This document shows, piece by piece, positions 17,908 to 25,507 of a stretch of 64,000 nt of DNA. This DNA is from Litorivita sp040371945 (lineage in GTDB: Bacteria > Pseudomonadota > Alphaproteobacteria > Rhodobacterales > Rhodobacteraceae): assembly GCF_040371945.1 (NCBI RefSeq), contig NZ_BAABWS010000001.1, positions 1,612,001-1,676,000 of the forward strand, given 5' to 3'. Position 1 is the first letter of the stretch. Each line of letters starts with the position of its first letter. Below the pieces are notes generated by a model, which made no database searches, was not told where the DNA came from, and saw only the letters and a program-made list of their open reading frames with translations. Made by a program: the position numbers and the translations under genes.

Positions 17908-17941
17908 AAGCCGCCGGTCCGTTTGGATCAGGCGGCTTTTT
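17908..17941 (+). terminator. Terminator of the VPLPA-CTERM gene
   Basis: AAGCCGCC pairs with GGCGGCTT around a 15-base loop, followed by TTTTT. Directly after it, about 17938-17977, the unit TTTTCTTGGCCGCGCG is present twice in tandem. Confidence 0.8.
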
Positions 17942-18054
17942 CTTGGCCGCGCGTTTTCTTGGCCGCGCGTTTTTGGGCCTCACGCCAGCCGCGTTTTGAT
18001 GCGCGCGCACACCCTGCGCCGCGCCCGCGCCGCAGCCCCACCCGCGCATGGCCC
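17942..18054. other. Intergenic stretch before leuC promoter region
   Basis: Contains the tandem duplication of a ~16-base unit ending in GGCCGCGCG (17938-17977) and a GC-rich run without a gene. Part of a 409-base gap between the VPLPA-CTERM gene and leuC; the rest holds the proposed leuC promoter, leader ORF and hairpin. Confidence 0.35.
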
Positions 18055-18083
18055 TTGATAGACTCAGCGGCGCATAGTATCTG
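18055..18083 (+). promoter_or_regulatory. Proposed leuC-operon promoter
   Basis: TTGATA (18055-18060), a spacer of exactly 17 bases, then TATCTG (18078-18083). A start point about seven bases on would fall on the A of the ATG at 18090, so the transcript would be leaderless with respect to the small ORF there. The -10 element is a weak match. Confidence 0.35.
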
Positions 18084-18089
18084 CTGCGC

Positions 18090-18176
18090 ATGACACAAGT
18101 TTTCGACATGGATGATCGGGCACGGCTGCCGTGGCGCTTTTTCGGCGCAACGCTGACCATTCTTGCGCGCCTATAG
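18090..18176 (+). CDS. Possible leader peptide of the leuC operon, 28 residues
   Basis: An ATG-initiated frame MTQVFDMDDRARLPWRFF... ending ...TLTILARL-stop. Three Leu and one Ile codon lie in the last seven codons, including a rare CTA just before TAG. There is no ribosome binding site, but the proposed promoter places the transcript start at the ATG; leaderless leader peptides are known in alphaproteobacteria (trpL). A hairpin follows at 18198-18222, 21 bases after the stop. Together these suggest transcription attenuation of leuC by leucine or branched-chain supply. The Leu enrichment is modest and it could be chance. Confidence 0.3.
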   Translation: MTQVFDMDDRARLPWRFFGATLTILARL

Positions 18177-18197
18177 GGCGCCGCCGATCCCTGTTGT

Positions 18198-18222
18198 GCC
18201 GCGCGCAGCCTGCGCCAGCGGC
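18198..18222 (+). terminator. Possible attenuator hairpin before leuC
   Basis: GCCGC-GCGCA-GCC-TGCGC-CA-GCGGC folds as a 10-pair stem with a 3-base loop and a CA bulge. It is followed by CCGAATTTTCG, a short and slightly distant T run. It ends 70 bases before the leuC ATG. Confidence 0.35.
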
Positions 18223-18292
18223 CCGAATTTTCGACATATTCACCCATTATCACAGCAAATCCCGTTGAGACTGCGCGGGAGAGGACCTAGCC

Positions 18293-19699
18293 ATGACAGC
18301 CCCCAAAACACTCTATGATAAAATCTGGGATGCCCATGTTGCCCATGAAGGCGACGACGGCACCTGCCTTTTGTATATCGACCGCCACCTCGTGCACGAA
18401 GTGACCTCGCCGCAGGCCTTTGAAGGTCTGCGCATGGCGAACCGCCCCGTGCGCGCGCCGGAAAAAACCATCGCCGTGCCGGATCATAACGTGCCGACCA
18501 CGCTGGACCGTGTGTCGGGCGTCATCGCCAACGAAGAAAGCCGCATTCAGGTCGACGCCCTCGACAAGAACGCCAAGGATTTCGGCATCCACTACTATCC
18601 CGTCTCGGACGTGCGCCAAGGCATCGTGCATATCGTCGGCCCCGAGCAAGGTTGGACCCTGCCTGGCATGACCGTTGTCTGCGGCGACAGCCACACCGCG
18701 ACCCATGGCGCATTCGGCGCATTGGCCCACGGCATCGGCACCTCCGAGGTCGAACATGTTCTGGCCACGCAGACGCTGATCCAGAAGAAATCCAAAAACA
18801 TGAAGGTCGAGATCACCGGTAAATTGAAACCGGGTGTGACGGCCAAGGACATCACCCTTGCCGTGATCGGCGAGACCGGCACCGCAGGCGGCACCGGCTA
18901 TGTCATCGAATATTGCGGCGAAGCGATCCGCGATCTGTCGATGGAAGGGCGCATGACCGTATGCAACATGGCCATCGAGGGCGGCGCGCGCGCGGGCCTG
19001 ATTGCGCCGGATGAAACCACCTATGCCTATTGCAAAGGCCGCCCCCACGCCCCCGAAGGCGCGGATTGGGATGCGGCTTTGGAGTGGTGGAAAACCCTCT
19101 ATACCGATGAGGGCGCGCATTTCGACAAGGTCATCACCCTCAAAGGCGAAGACATCGCCCCCGTGGTCACATGGGGCACCTCGCCCGAGGATGTTTTGCC
19201 GATCACCGCAACCGTCCCCGCCCCCGAAAGCTTCAAGGGCGGCAAGGTCGAAGCGGCCCAGCGCTCGATCGACTATATGGGCCTCACAGCCGGTCAGAAG
19301 CTGACCGACATCGAAATCGACACGGTGTTCATCGGCTCTTGCACCAACGGGCGGATCGAAGATCTGCGCGCCGCGGCGGCGATCCTCAAGGGCAAGAAGG
19401 TCAAGGTCAAACGCGCCATGGTCGTCCCCGGATCGGGGCTGGTGCGCGCGCAGGCCGAGGAAGAAGGTCTCGCCGATATCTTCAAGGAGGCCGGTTTTGA
19501 ATGGCGTCTGGCGGGATGCTCGATGTGCCTTGCGATGAACCCCGACCAATTGGCCGAGGGCGAGCGCTGTGCCTCGACATCGAACCGCAACTTCGAAGGG
19601 CGCCAAGGCTACAAAGGCCGCACGCATCTTGTCTCGCCCGCGATGGCGGCGGCGGCGGCCCTGACCGGCCATCTGACCGACGTGCGCGAGATGCTGTAA
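18293..19699 (+). CDS. leuC: 3-isopropylmalate dehydratase large subunit
   Basis: A 468-residue aconitase-family subunit. With LeuD it isomerises 2-isopropylmalate to 3-isopropylmalate in leucine synthesis. MTAPKTLYDKIWDAHV is the usual N-terminus. GDSHTATHGAFGALAHGIGTSEVEHV carries active-site residues. The 4Fe-4S ligands are in FIGSCTNGRIEDLR (~345) and AGCSMCLAMNPD (~405-408). Length is normal. The stop TAA is followed directly by the ATG of a glycosyltransferase-like gene (TAAATG), an unusual insertion between leuC and leuD. Confidence 0.97.
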   Translation: MTAPKTLYDKIWDAHVAHEGDDGTCLLYIDRHLVHEVTSPQAFEGLRMANRPVRAPEKTIAVPDHNVPTTLDRVSGVIANEESRIQVDALDKNAKDFGIHYYPVSDVRQGIVHIVGPEQGWTLPGMTVVCGDSHTATHGAFGALAHGIGTSEVEHVLATQTLIQKKSKNMKVEITGKLKPGVTAKDITLAVIGETGTAGGTGYVIEYCGEAIRDLSMEGRMTVCNMAIEGGARAGLIAPDETTYAYCKGRPHAPEGADWDAALEWWKTLYTDEGAHFDKVITLKGEDIAPVVTWGTSPEDVLPITATVPAPESFKGGKVEAAQRSIDYMGLTAGQKLTDIEIDTVFIGSCTNGRIEDLRAAAAILKGKKVKVKRAMVVPGSGLVRAQAEEEGLADIFKEAGFEWRLAGCSMCLAMNPDQLAEGERCASTSNRNFEGRQGYKGRTHLVSPAMAAAAALTGHLTDVREML

Positions 19700-20545
19700 A
19701 TGGCAAACGCGGCCATGGATATGCACGACCAAAGCCTGCCTGCGATCGGCGCGCTTTGGGTGGGGGAACGCTTGCGATGGCTGGACCGGCTGTCGCTTGC
19801 CTCCTTCGTGCACCATGGCCACGAGGTCGCCCTGTTCCATCTCGACGGGTTCGAAGAGCCGCCCATCGAGGGCGTCGAATTCATCCATGCGCGCGAGATC
19901 TTCGATTACGATCACACCTTCCTCGCGGCGGTGAAGCCTTCGGTCTTCTCCGATATGTTCGCGCTGCATCTGATCGGCAGTTCGGATTTCATCTGCGTCG
20001 ATACCGATGTGCTTGCCCTGCGGCCCTTCCGGCCCAAGGACGGCTATCTGATCGGGCGCGAACATGGCGGATGGGTCAATGTGGCGGTAATGCGCCTGCC
20101 CGAAGACAGCGGCGCATTGCAAGAGATGATCGCCGTCGTCACCGACCCGACCACCGTGCCCGAATGGCTGCCCGAAGAGGTGCAGGACAAGGTCCGGCGC
20201 GTACAGCCGAAAAACCGGCTGATGGAGGCGTGCAAACGCATCCGCAACACGCTGGGGCCAAGGATGCTCACGCATATGCTCAAAAAGCATGGCGAGAAAC
20301 ATCACGCCTTGCCGGTTGCCGCATTGAACCCGCTGCCGTGGTCCATGGCCGATGCCTATTTCAACCCCCATGGCGGGGTCGACGGATGGCTGAGCGACGA
20401 GACGCAGGCGGTGCATCTTTACTCATCACGGATCAGGGCGCTGCACCTGCGCGTCGCGCCCTATCCCAATAGCTTTATGGCGAAATTCGCCGCTGATATC
20501 GGGTTCTCTTTCGAGGGCCTGTCACAACAAACCGAAGGGTTTTAA
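19700..20545 (+). CDS. Glycosyltransferase-like protein inserted between leuC and leuD
   Basis: A 281-residue cytoplasmic protein whose ATG abuts the leuC stop and whose stop lies three bases before the leuD ATG, so it is embedded in the leucine operon. The N-terminal IGALWVGERLRWLDRLSLASFVHHGHEV is typical of GT32/alpha-1,4-glycosyltransferase-like folds. DFICVDTDVLALRPF (~92-106) contains the DXD-type metal motif, and REHGGWVNVAVMRLP resembles the acceptor loop. The C-terminal YFNPHGGVDGWL and AVHLYSS fit the same group. Substrate unknown. Nothing links it to leucine chemistry; the tight coupling may only secure expression. Family placement is by motif, not by search. Confidence 0.65.
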   Translation: MANAAMDMHDQSLPAIGALWVGERLRWLDRLSLASFVHHGHEVALFHLDGFEEPPIEGVEFIHAREIFDYDHTFLAAVKPSVFSDMFALHLIGSSDFICVDTDVLALRPFRPKDGYLIGREHGGWVNVAVMRLPEDSGALQEMIAVVTDPTTVPEWLPEEVQDKVRRVQPKNRLMEACKRIRNTLGPRMLTHMLKKHGEKHHALPVAALNPLPWSMADAYFNPHGGVDGWLSDETQAVHLYSSRIRALHLRVAPYPNSFMAKFAADIGFSFEGLSQQTEGF

Positions 20546-20548
20546 CCG

Positions 20549-21154
20549 ATGGACAAGTTTCAAAAAATCACCGGCGTGGCCGCGCCCATGCCTTTGGTCA
20601 ACATCGACACCGATATGATCATCCCCAAAGTTTTCCTCAAAACCATCAAACGTTCAGGCCTTGGCGTGAACCTGTTTGACGAGATGCGTTACGACCGTCA
20701 GGGCAACGAGATCCCCGATTTCGTGCTCAACAAACCGCAATATCGCGGCGCCGAAATTCTGGTCGCGGGCGACAATTTCGGCTGCGGCTCCTCGCGCGAA
20801 CACGCGCCTTGGGCGATTGCGGATTTCGGCATCAAATGCGTGATCTCCACCTCCTTTGCCGACATCTTCTTCAACAACTGCTTCAAGAACGGCATCCTGC
20901 CGATCGTCTTGCCGCAAGAGGAAGTGGACCTGTTGATGAAGGACGCCGAGAAGGGCGAGAACGCCCGCGTGACCGTGGACCTCGAAGCGCAAGAAATCAC
21001 CACATCGGACGGCACCGCGATCACATTCGAGGTTGACCCCTTCAAAAAGCATTGCCTGCTCGAAGGGCTCGACGACATCGGATTGACCATGGAAAAAGGC
21101 GCGGCCATCGACGCCTTTGAAGCCAAGGCCTCCTCCGCGCGCCCTTGGGTGTAA
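20549..21154 (+). CDS. leuD: 3-isopropylmalate dehydratase small subunit
   Basis: A 201-residue swivel-domain subunit that pairs with LeuC. MDKFQKITGVAAPMPLVNIDTDMIIPKVFLK (in part) is the canonical opening. GDNFGCGSSREHAPWAI (~73-89) holds the substrate-binding Arg/Ser loop, and FADIFFNNCFKNGILPI follows. Normal length. It ends the leuC-GT-leuD operon, with a terminator 55 bases on. Confidence 0.97.
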   Translation: MDKFQKITGVAAPMPLVNIDTDMIIPKVFLKTIKRSGLGVNLFDEMRYDRQGNEIPDFVLNKPQYRGAEILVAGDNFGCGSSREHAPWAIADFGIKCVISTSFADIFFNNCFKNGILPIVLPQEEVDLLMKDAEKGENARVTVDLEAQEITTSDGTAITFEVDPFKKHCLLEGLDDIGLTMEKGAAIDAFEAKASSARPWV

Positions 21155-21208
21155 GCCATAATTCATGAGGCCGGCGCCGGTTGCGCGCCCGATGGCCCCC
21201 TGCCTTTC

Positions 21209-21240
21209 AAGGCCGCCTGCCACGCGCGGGCGGCCTTTTT
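21209..21240 (+). terminator. Terminator of the leuC-leuD operon
   Basis: AAGGCCGCC pairs with GGCGGCCTT around a 10-base loop (21209-21236), followed by a TTTTT run. Confidence 0.85.
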
Positions 21241-21537
21241 CTATGGGTGACGTGGATCAACCTTACGTCAAATAGTGGCCGTTCGGGCCGCTCCCACAAC
21301 ATGTGGTGAATACAGAGCCATTGCCTTAATCTTGCACCAAAATTGATGCATTACCGCACCACCTTGACCCTCAAATCGCCCCGAATCTGAACTCTTGTTA
21401 ACCAACACCTTGAGCGAGATAGTGAAAGAAGGCAGAAATTGGGCAAGATTGAGGCAAGCCGTCAAAATAGGCGGCATCAAGTTGGGACAAAGACGCGGCA
21501 TCGTATCGCGTCGGGCCAGTTTGAAGGGAATACGGCA
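21241..21537. other. Intergenic region upstream of a membrane protein gene
   Basis: About 300 bases of somewhat lower GC with no supported gene. It should contain the promoter of the membrane protein at 21538. I see no clear operator or RNA structure. Confidence 0.3.
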
Positions 21538-22377
21538 GTGCTCGCACGAACATTCGGCGCATTTATGCGCGCAGTCCTTGTTGCGCTTTTGATCGCGACA
21601 CCGGCGCTCCTGTTGCCAGGGGTTGCTTCCGACACGTCGCAGATCGTCGTTCTGATCGCGATCCTCGCGGGGCTGCTCACCTATATGGAATATTACAGCC
21701 TCTACCCTTCGATTGTGGAATTCCGCTTTGCGCCGCCGTTCAACCGGCTGCGCTTTGTCGCGCTGTTCTTCACGGTCTTCTTGCTCACCGTCATTTGCCG
21801 CGGCATCACCGATCCGACCAATTTCACCGGATTTGTCACCTCGCTCGGCGTGATCCTCGGCAATGCCATCGATTTCCCCTATTCGCCCGTGCGGCTTGTG
21901 GTTCTGACCCTGCCTGCGGATGCCAGCCACCAGCTTGTCGCCACCGTGCGCACCGCCGCCGGTATCGCCTATCTCGTGTCGCTGGTTGCGATGTTCTGCT
22001 TTGTCACCATGGTGCGCATCTTCGGATGGCCCGCGCGTGGCGGCGTCTTCAACGTCTGGGTCAACCTGCCGCTGTTCGATCCCACGGCGGGCGGCGATGT
22101 GTTACACCGTCTCAAGCGCGACGCGAGCCTGAACATCGTGCTGGGCTTCCTCTTGCCCTTCTTGATCCCTGCCGTGATCAAAGCGGCGGCGGATATGATC
22201 GACCCGATCACCATGAGCAACCCGCAGACCTTGATCTGGACAATCTCGGCATGGGCCTTCCTGCCCGCCAGCATGATCATGCGCGGCATCGCCATGAGCC
22301 GGATCGCCGATATGATCGAGGAAAAGCGCCGCCGGACCTATGCCGAGGCCGACAGCGACGCCATGCAAACCGCGTGA
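21538..22377 (+). CDS. Six-helix integral membrane protein of unknown function
   Basis: A 279-residue protein. The GTG at 21538 (VLARTFGAFMRAV) has AAGGGA eight bases upstream; an ATG at 21565 is the alternative. About six hydrophobic helices are visible: AVLVALLIATPALLLPG, IVVLIAILAGLLTYM, FVALFFTVFLLTVICRG, LVSLVAMFCFVTMVRIFG, IVLGFLLPFLIPAVIKAA and TISAWAFLPASMIMRG. The C-terminus is charged and cytoplasmic. Its stop overlaps the start of the next gene (GTGA), so the two are translationally coupled. I do not recognise the family. Confidence 0.7.
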   Translation: MLARTFGAFMRAVLVALLIATPALLLPGVASDTSQIVVLIAILAGLLTYMEYYSLYPSIVEFRFAPPFNRLRFVALFFTVFLLTVICRGITDPTNFTGFVTSLGVILGNAIDFPYSPVRLVVLTLPADASHQLVATVRTAAGIAYLVSLVAMFCFVTMVRIFGWPARGGVFNVWVNLPLFDPTAGGDVLHRLKRDASLNIVLGFLLPFLIPAVIKAAADMIDPITMSNPQTLIWTISAWAFLPASMIMRGIAMSRIADMIEEKRRRTYAEADSDAMQTA

Positions 22378-23501
22378 GGCGGCGCGGCGCACAGCGCTGC
22401 TGCCCCGCGCGCCCTGCGGCGCTTGCCTGCCGCGCCCCGCGCTTGGCGCGCGCCCTGACCTGTGCCTTGGCCCTCACTTTGGGTTTTGCCGCCGCCGCGG
22501 GATTTGCCCCCCGATCCGCCAGCGCCGAGCCGCATAGCCGCCTACGCATTGCCAGTTTCCAAACCGAACTTGCCCGTAAGGGTCCGGGGCTGTTGCTGGA
22601 CGCGATCCGCAAGGGTGATGCGCAAAGCCGCGCGGTGGCCGCGCTGATCGCCAAAGCCGCCCCCGATATCATCGCCCTGCAAGGCATCGACTACGACCAC
22701 CGCGCCGCCGCGCTCACCGCGCTCGCGCAGCAGATCGAAGCCGCAGGCCACGCGATGCCCTATCATTTTGCCCTGCGCCCCAATAGCGGCCTTGCGACGG
22801 GGCTTGATATGGATGGCGACGGGCGTCTTGGCACCGCCCGCGATGCCCAAGGCTACGGGCAATATTCGGGCCACGGCGGCATGGCCCTTCTGTCGCGCTA
22901 TCCGATTCTCCAAGACCAAGCCCGCGATTTCAGCGCCCTGCTCTGGGCCGATATGCCCGACCCGATGATCCCGATGCGCGGCGGCGTGCCCTTCCCCTCG
23001 GCGCAGGCCTTCGCAGCGCAGCGGCTCAGCTCCACCGGCCATTGGGCCGTGCCCCTGCGCCTCGACAGCGGCGCGGTGATCACGCTGCTGAGCTTTGCCG
23101 CCACGCCGCCGGTCTTTGACGGGCCGCAGGACCGCAATGGCAAACGCAACCATGACGAGCTGCGCTTCTGGACGTGGATGATGGAGGGGGCTTTCGGCCC
23201 CGCCCCCGAGGAGCCTTTTGTGCTGCTGGGTCTGGCCAATATCGACCCCGTGCACGGCGAGGGACGGCGCGGCGCGCTGCGCGCGCTTCTGGCCGATCCG
23301 CGCCTGACCGATCCGCGCCCGCGCGGCCCCTCGGGCGATGACGCCACCGCAGAATTCGCCACGGCCGGTCCGCTGCGGCTGAGCTATATCCTGCCCTCGG
23401 CAAGTTGGACCGTCACCGGAAGCGGGCAGCACGCCGACCCCGAGGCCAGCCGCCACCGGTTGATCTTTGTCGATCTGGCGCTGCCGCCGCCCGCGCCCTG
23501 A
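22374..23501 (+). CDS. Endonuclease/exonuclease/phosphatase-fold protein with altered active site
   Basis: A 375-residue protein starting with GTG that overlaps the preceding stop by four bases. A signal-peptide-like N-terminus (ALTCALALTLGFAAAAGFAP, to ~55) suggests export. The EEP fold is shown by LRIASFQTEL, IIALQGIDYD, GQYSGHGGMALLSRYPI, SSTGHWAVP and the C-terminal SRHRLIFVDL. Two positions normally Asp look changed: the GDxN motif reads LLGLANIDP, and the DYxLPS motif reads LSYILPS. It is either inactive or uses a different mechanism. The substrate cannot be deduced. It probably acts with the membrane protein encoded before it. Confidence 0.78.
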   Translation: MRRRGAQRCCPARPAALACRAPRLARALTCALALTLGFAAAAGFAPRSASAEPHSRLRIASFQTELARKGPGLLLDAIRKGDAQSRAVAALIAKAAPDIIALQGIDYDHRAAALTALAQQIEAAGHAMPYHFALRPNSGLATGLDMDGDGRLGTARDAQGYGQYSGHGGMALLSRYPILQDQARDFSALLWADMPDPMIPMRGGVPFPSAQAFAAQRLSSTGHWAVPLRLDSGAVITLLSFAATPPVFDGPQDRNGKRNHDELRFWTWMMEGAFGPAPEEPFVLLGLANIDPVHGEGRRGALRALLADPRLTDPRPRGPSGDDATAEFATAGPLRLSYILPSASWTVTGSGQHADPEASRHRLIFVDLALPPPAP

Positions 23502-23505
23502 GGGG

Positions 23506-24408
23506 TTAAACCGCCTGCGCGGCGCCTTCGGCAAGGCGGGCCTCGGGCGCGCGAACGCCCAGCGCCGCGCGCAGGGCCTCCTCGGCAGGCGTGGGTTGAA
23601 AATCGGGCAGGGCGCGCGCCATCGGCCCCGCATCGAGCCAATGCGGCGTGTTCCACAGGTAGCGCATCTCCAACACGCCCTTGAGGATCGGCATCACAAA
23701 CCGCATCGGTTTGAGCCACCACCACGCCATTTGCTTACACGCAACATCGCGCCCCAAAGCCCGCGACAAAGCGGCGGCAAGCGCGCGCCCCGTCAACGTG
23801 TAGCCCGCAAAGGGGATATCCGAATAGATCGGCAAATCCGCGCGCCTGTCAGCCAAAGCCGCCGCCGCGCGCGCCGCATCGGGCAAATAGGCCCAAGCAT
23901 GGGGGATATCCTCCCGCCCTGGGTAGCGGATGGCGCCCTTTTGCGCGGTCTTGGCGATGAACATATCGAACCAGTTGCCAGAGGCCTCGGTGTCGATGAA
24001 ATCGCCCATGCGCAAAATAATCGTCTGCACGCCGCTGTCGCGGTAGGCCTGCTCCATCTCGATCCGGATCCGGCCCAAGGGATTGCGCGCGGCCTGCGGC
24101 GCATCCGGCCCCCAAGGCGCGGGGGTCGTTTCGCCGAAATTATACACATTGCCCGGCAACAGAACCGTCGCGCCCGAGGCTTTCGCCGCCCCGATCACGC
24201 GCCGGTGCAGCGGCAAAACCTGCGCCTGCCACAAATGATAGGGCGGGTTCCATCCCGCCACGATGAGATCGGCGCCCTTGGCCGCCTGCATCAAATCGTC
24301 CGTGCTGCGGTCAAAGCCGCGCGTGGTCCAACCCGCCGCGCGCAGGGCCTGCGCGCTGTGGCGGGCAAAGCGGCCATTGCCGCCGAGGATAAGGGCTGTT
24401 TTCGTCAT
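23506..24408 (-). CDS. NAD-dependent epimerase/dehydratase-like SDR
   Basis: A 300-residue atypical short-chain dehydrogenase. The ATG at 24408 (MTKTALILGGNGRFARHSAQALR) has GGAG eight bases upstream. The Rossmann glycine motif is GGNGRFA, and ADLIVAGWNPPYHLWQ and GATVLLPGNVYNFG are typical of NAD(P)-binding epimerase-like proteins. I do not see a clean YxxxK pair, so catalysis is uncertain. It is divergent from the LysR regulator at 24506, whose operator lies in the shared 97-base gap, so it is the likely target of that regulator. Confidence 0.8.
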   Translation of the reverse strand: MTKTALILGGNGRFARHSAQALRAAGWTTRGFDRSTDDLMQAAKGADLIVAGWNPPYHLWQAQVLPLHRRVIGAAKASGATVLLPGNVYNFGETTPAPWGPDAPQAARNPLGRIRIEMEQAYRDSGVQTIILRMGDFIDTEASGNWFDMFIAKTAQKGAIRYPGREDIPHAWAYLPDAARAAAALADRRADLPIYSDIPFAGYTLTGRALAAALSRALGRDVACKQMAWWWLKPMRFVMPILKGVLEMRYLWNTPHWLDAGPMARALPDFQPTPAEEALRAALGVRAPEARLAEGAAQAV

Positions 24409-24470
24409 TGGTCTCGCTCCGTTTGGGGTGTCGTTAAGGAGAGGATCTCCCATTCCTTTATGAATTGAAA

Positions 24471-24498
24471 TTGACAGAATATTCGCATCTGATATTCA
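24471..24498. promoter_or_regulatory. Promoter/operator between the SDR and LysR genes
   Basis: TTGACA (24471-24476) is followed by the perfect inverted repeat GAATAT-N9-ATATTC (24477-24497), and a -10-like TATTCA lies at 24493-24498 with a 16-base spacer. The palindrome fills the spacer and contains T-N11-A, the LysR-type binding pattern. The transcript would begin almost at the LysR ATG (24506), which has no ribosome binding site, so the regulator may be translated leaderless and be autorepressed. Confidence 0.55.
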
Positions 24499-24505
24499 AA
24501 TCTGA

Positions 24506-25429
24506 ATGGATAACCCCGCCGCCTCCCCCCTCGCCCGCCTCGATTGGGCCTTGGTCCAAGCCTTCCTCGCCGTCGCCGAAACCGGATCGCTGTCGGGCGC
24601 GGCCAAGAGGCTGGGCAGCAGCCAACCCACGCTGGGACGGCAAATCAGCCTGCTGGAAGCGAGCCTCGGGCTGACGCTGTTCACCCGCCATCCGCGCGGG
24701 CTAAGCCTGAGCGAGGAAGGCGCGCGGCTGCGCCCTGCCGCCGAGCGGATGCAAGCGGCGATGCGCGACATCGCCCTGACCGCCGCAGGGCGCGATACGC
24801 GATTGCAAGGCACGGTGCGCATCACCGCCAGCGAAGTGGTCAGCCACCACATCTTGCCGCCGATCATCGCGCAGATCCGCCAACAAGAGCCAGGGATACA
24901 GGTGGTGTTGCTGCCCTCCGACAGCACCGAAAACCTGCTCTACCGCGAGGCCGATATTGCCCTGCGCATGTATCGCAGCACACAGCTCGACGTCATCACC
25001 CGCCATATCGGCGATCTGCGCATCGGGGTCTATGCCGCCAAAAGCTACCTTGAGCGGCGCGGGCACCCGCGCTCGGCCGAGGATCTATTGACCCATGATC
25101 TGATCGGATACGAGCGCTCGGACCTGATCGTGCGCGGCATGCAAGCGGCGGGGTTCACCATCGCCCGCGAGGCCTTTCAAACCCGATGCGACGACCAAAA
25201 CACCTATTGGCAATTGCTGCGCGCCGGATGCGGCATCGGGTTTTCGCAATCGGGCGTGGCCGAGGCCGACCCGCAGGTCGAGCAGATCGACCTCGGCTTT
25301 GCCATCCCGCCGCTGCCCCTGTGGCTGGCGGCGCATCAGGCGATGCGCGCCACCCCGCGCATCGCCCGTGTTTGGAAGCTGCTCGCGGCGGGGCTTGCGC
25401 CCCATGTCACCGCGCCCCGATCCGCATAA
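24506..25429 (+). CDS. LysR-family transcriptional regulator
   Basis: A 307-residue regulator. The winged-helix DNA-binding domain covers ~8-68, with the LysR signature FLAVAETGSLSGAAKRLGSSQPTLGRQISLLE (in part) and the wing ending SLSEEGARL. The LysR substrate-binding domain spans ~95-300. There is no ribosome binding site before the ATG, see the promoter entry. Divergent arrangement with the SDR gene is the classical LysR layout. Effector unknown. Confidence 0.9.
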   Translation: MDNPAASPLARLDWALVQAFLAVAETGSLSGAAKRLGSSQPTLGRQISLLEASLGLTLFTRHPRGLSLSEEGARLRPAAERMQAAMRDIALTAAGRDTRLQGTVRITASEVVSHHILPPIIAQIRQQEPGIQVVLLPSDSTENLLYREADIALRMYRSTQLDVITRHIGDLRIGVYAAKSYLERRGHPRSAEDLLTHDLIGYERSDLIVRGMQAAGFTIAREAFQTRCDDQNTYWQLLRAGCGIGFSQSGVAEADPQVEQIDLGFAIPPLPLWLAAHQAMRATPRIARVWKLLAAGLAPHVTAPRSA

Positions 25430-25507
25430 ACGCCCCTTCATTTCTTGACCCTGCGCCCCTGAGCCGATAGGCGATGCGCAACGGTATTCCACGAAGGACA
25501 GATCAAC

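Noticed and set aside
17938..17977. Tandem repeat after the VPLPA-CTERM terminator as a CRISPR or regulatory array
   Set aside because: Only two copies of a ~16-base unit without spacers; more likely a local duplication.
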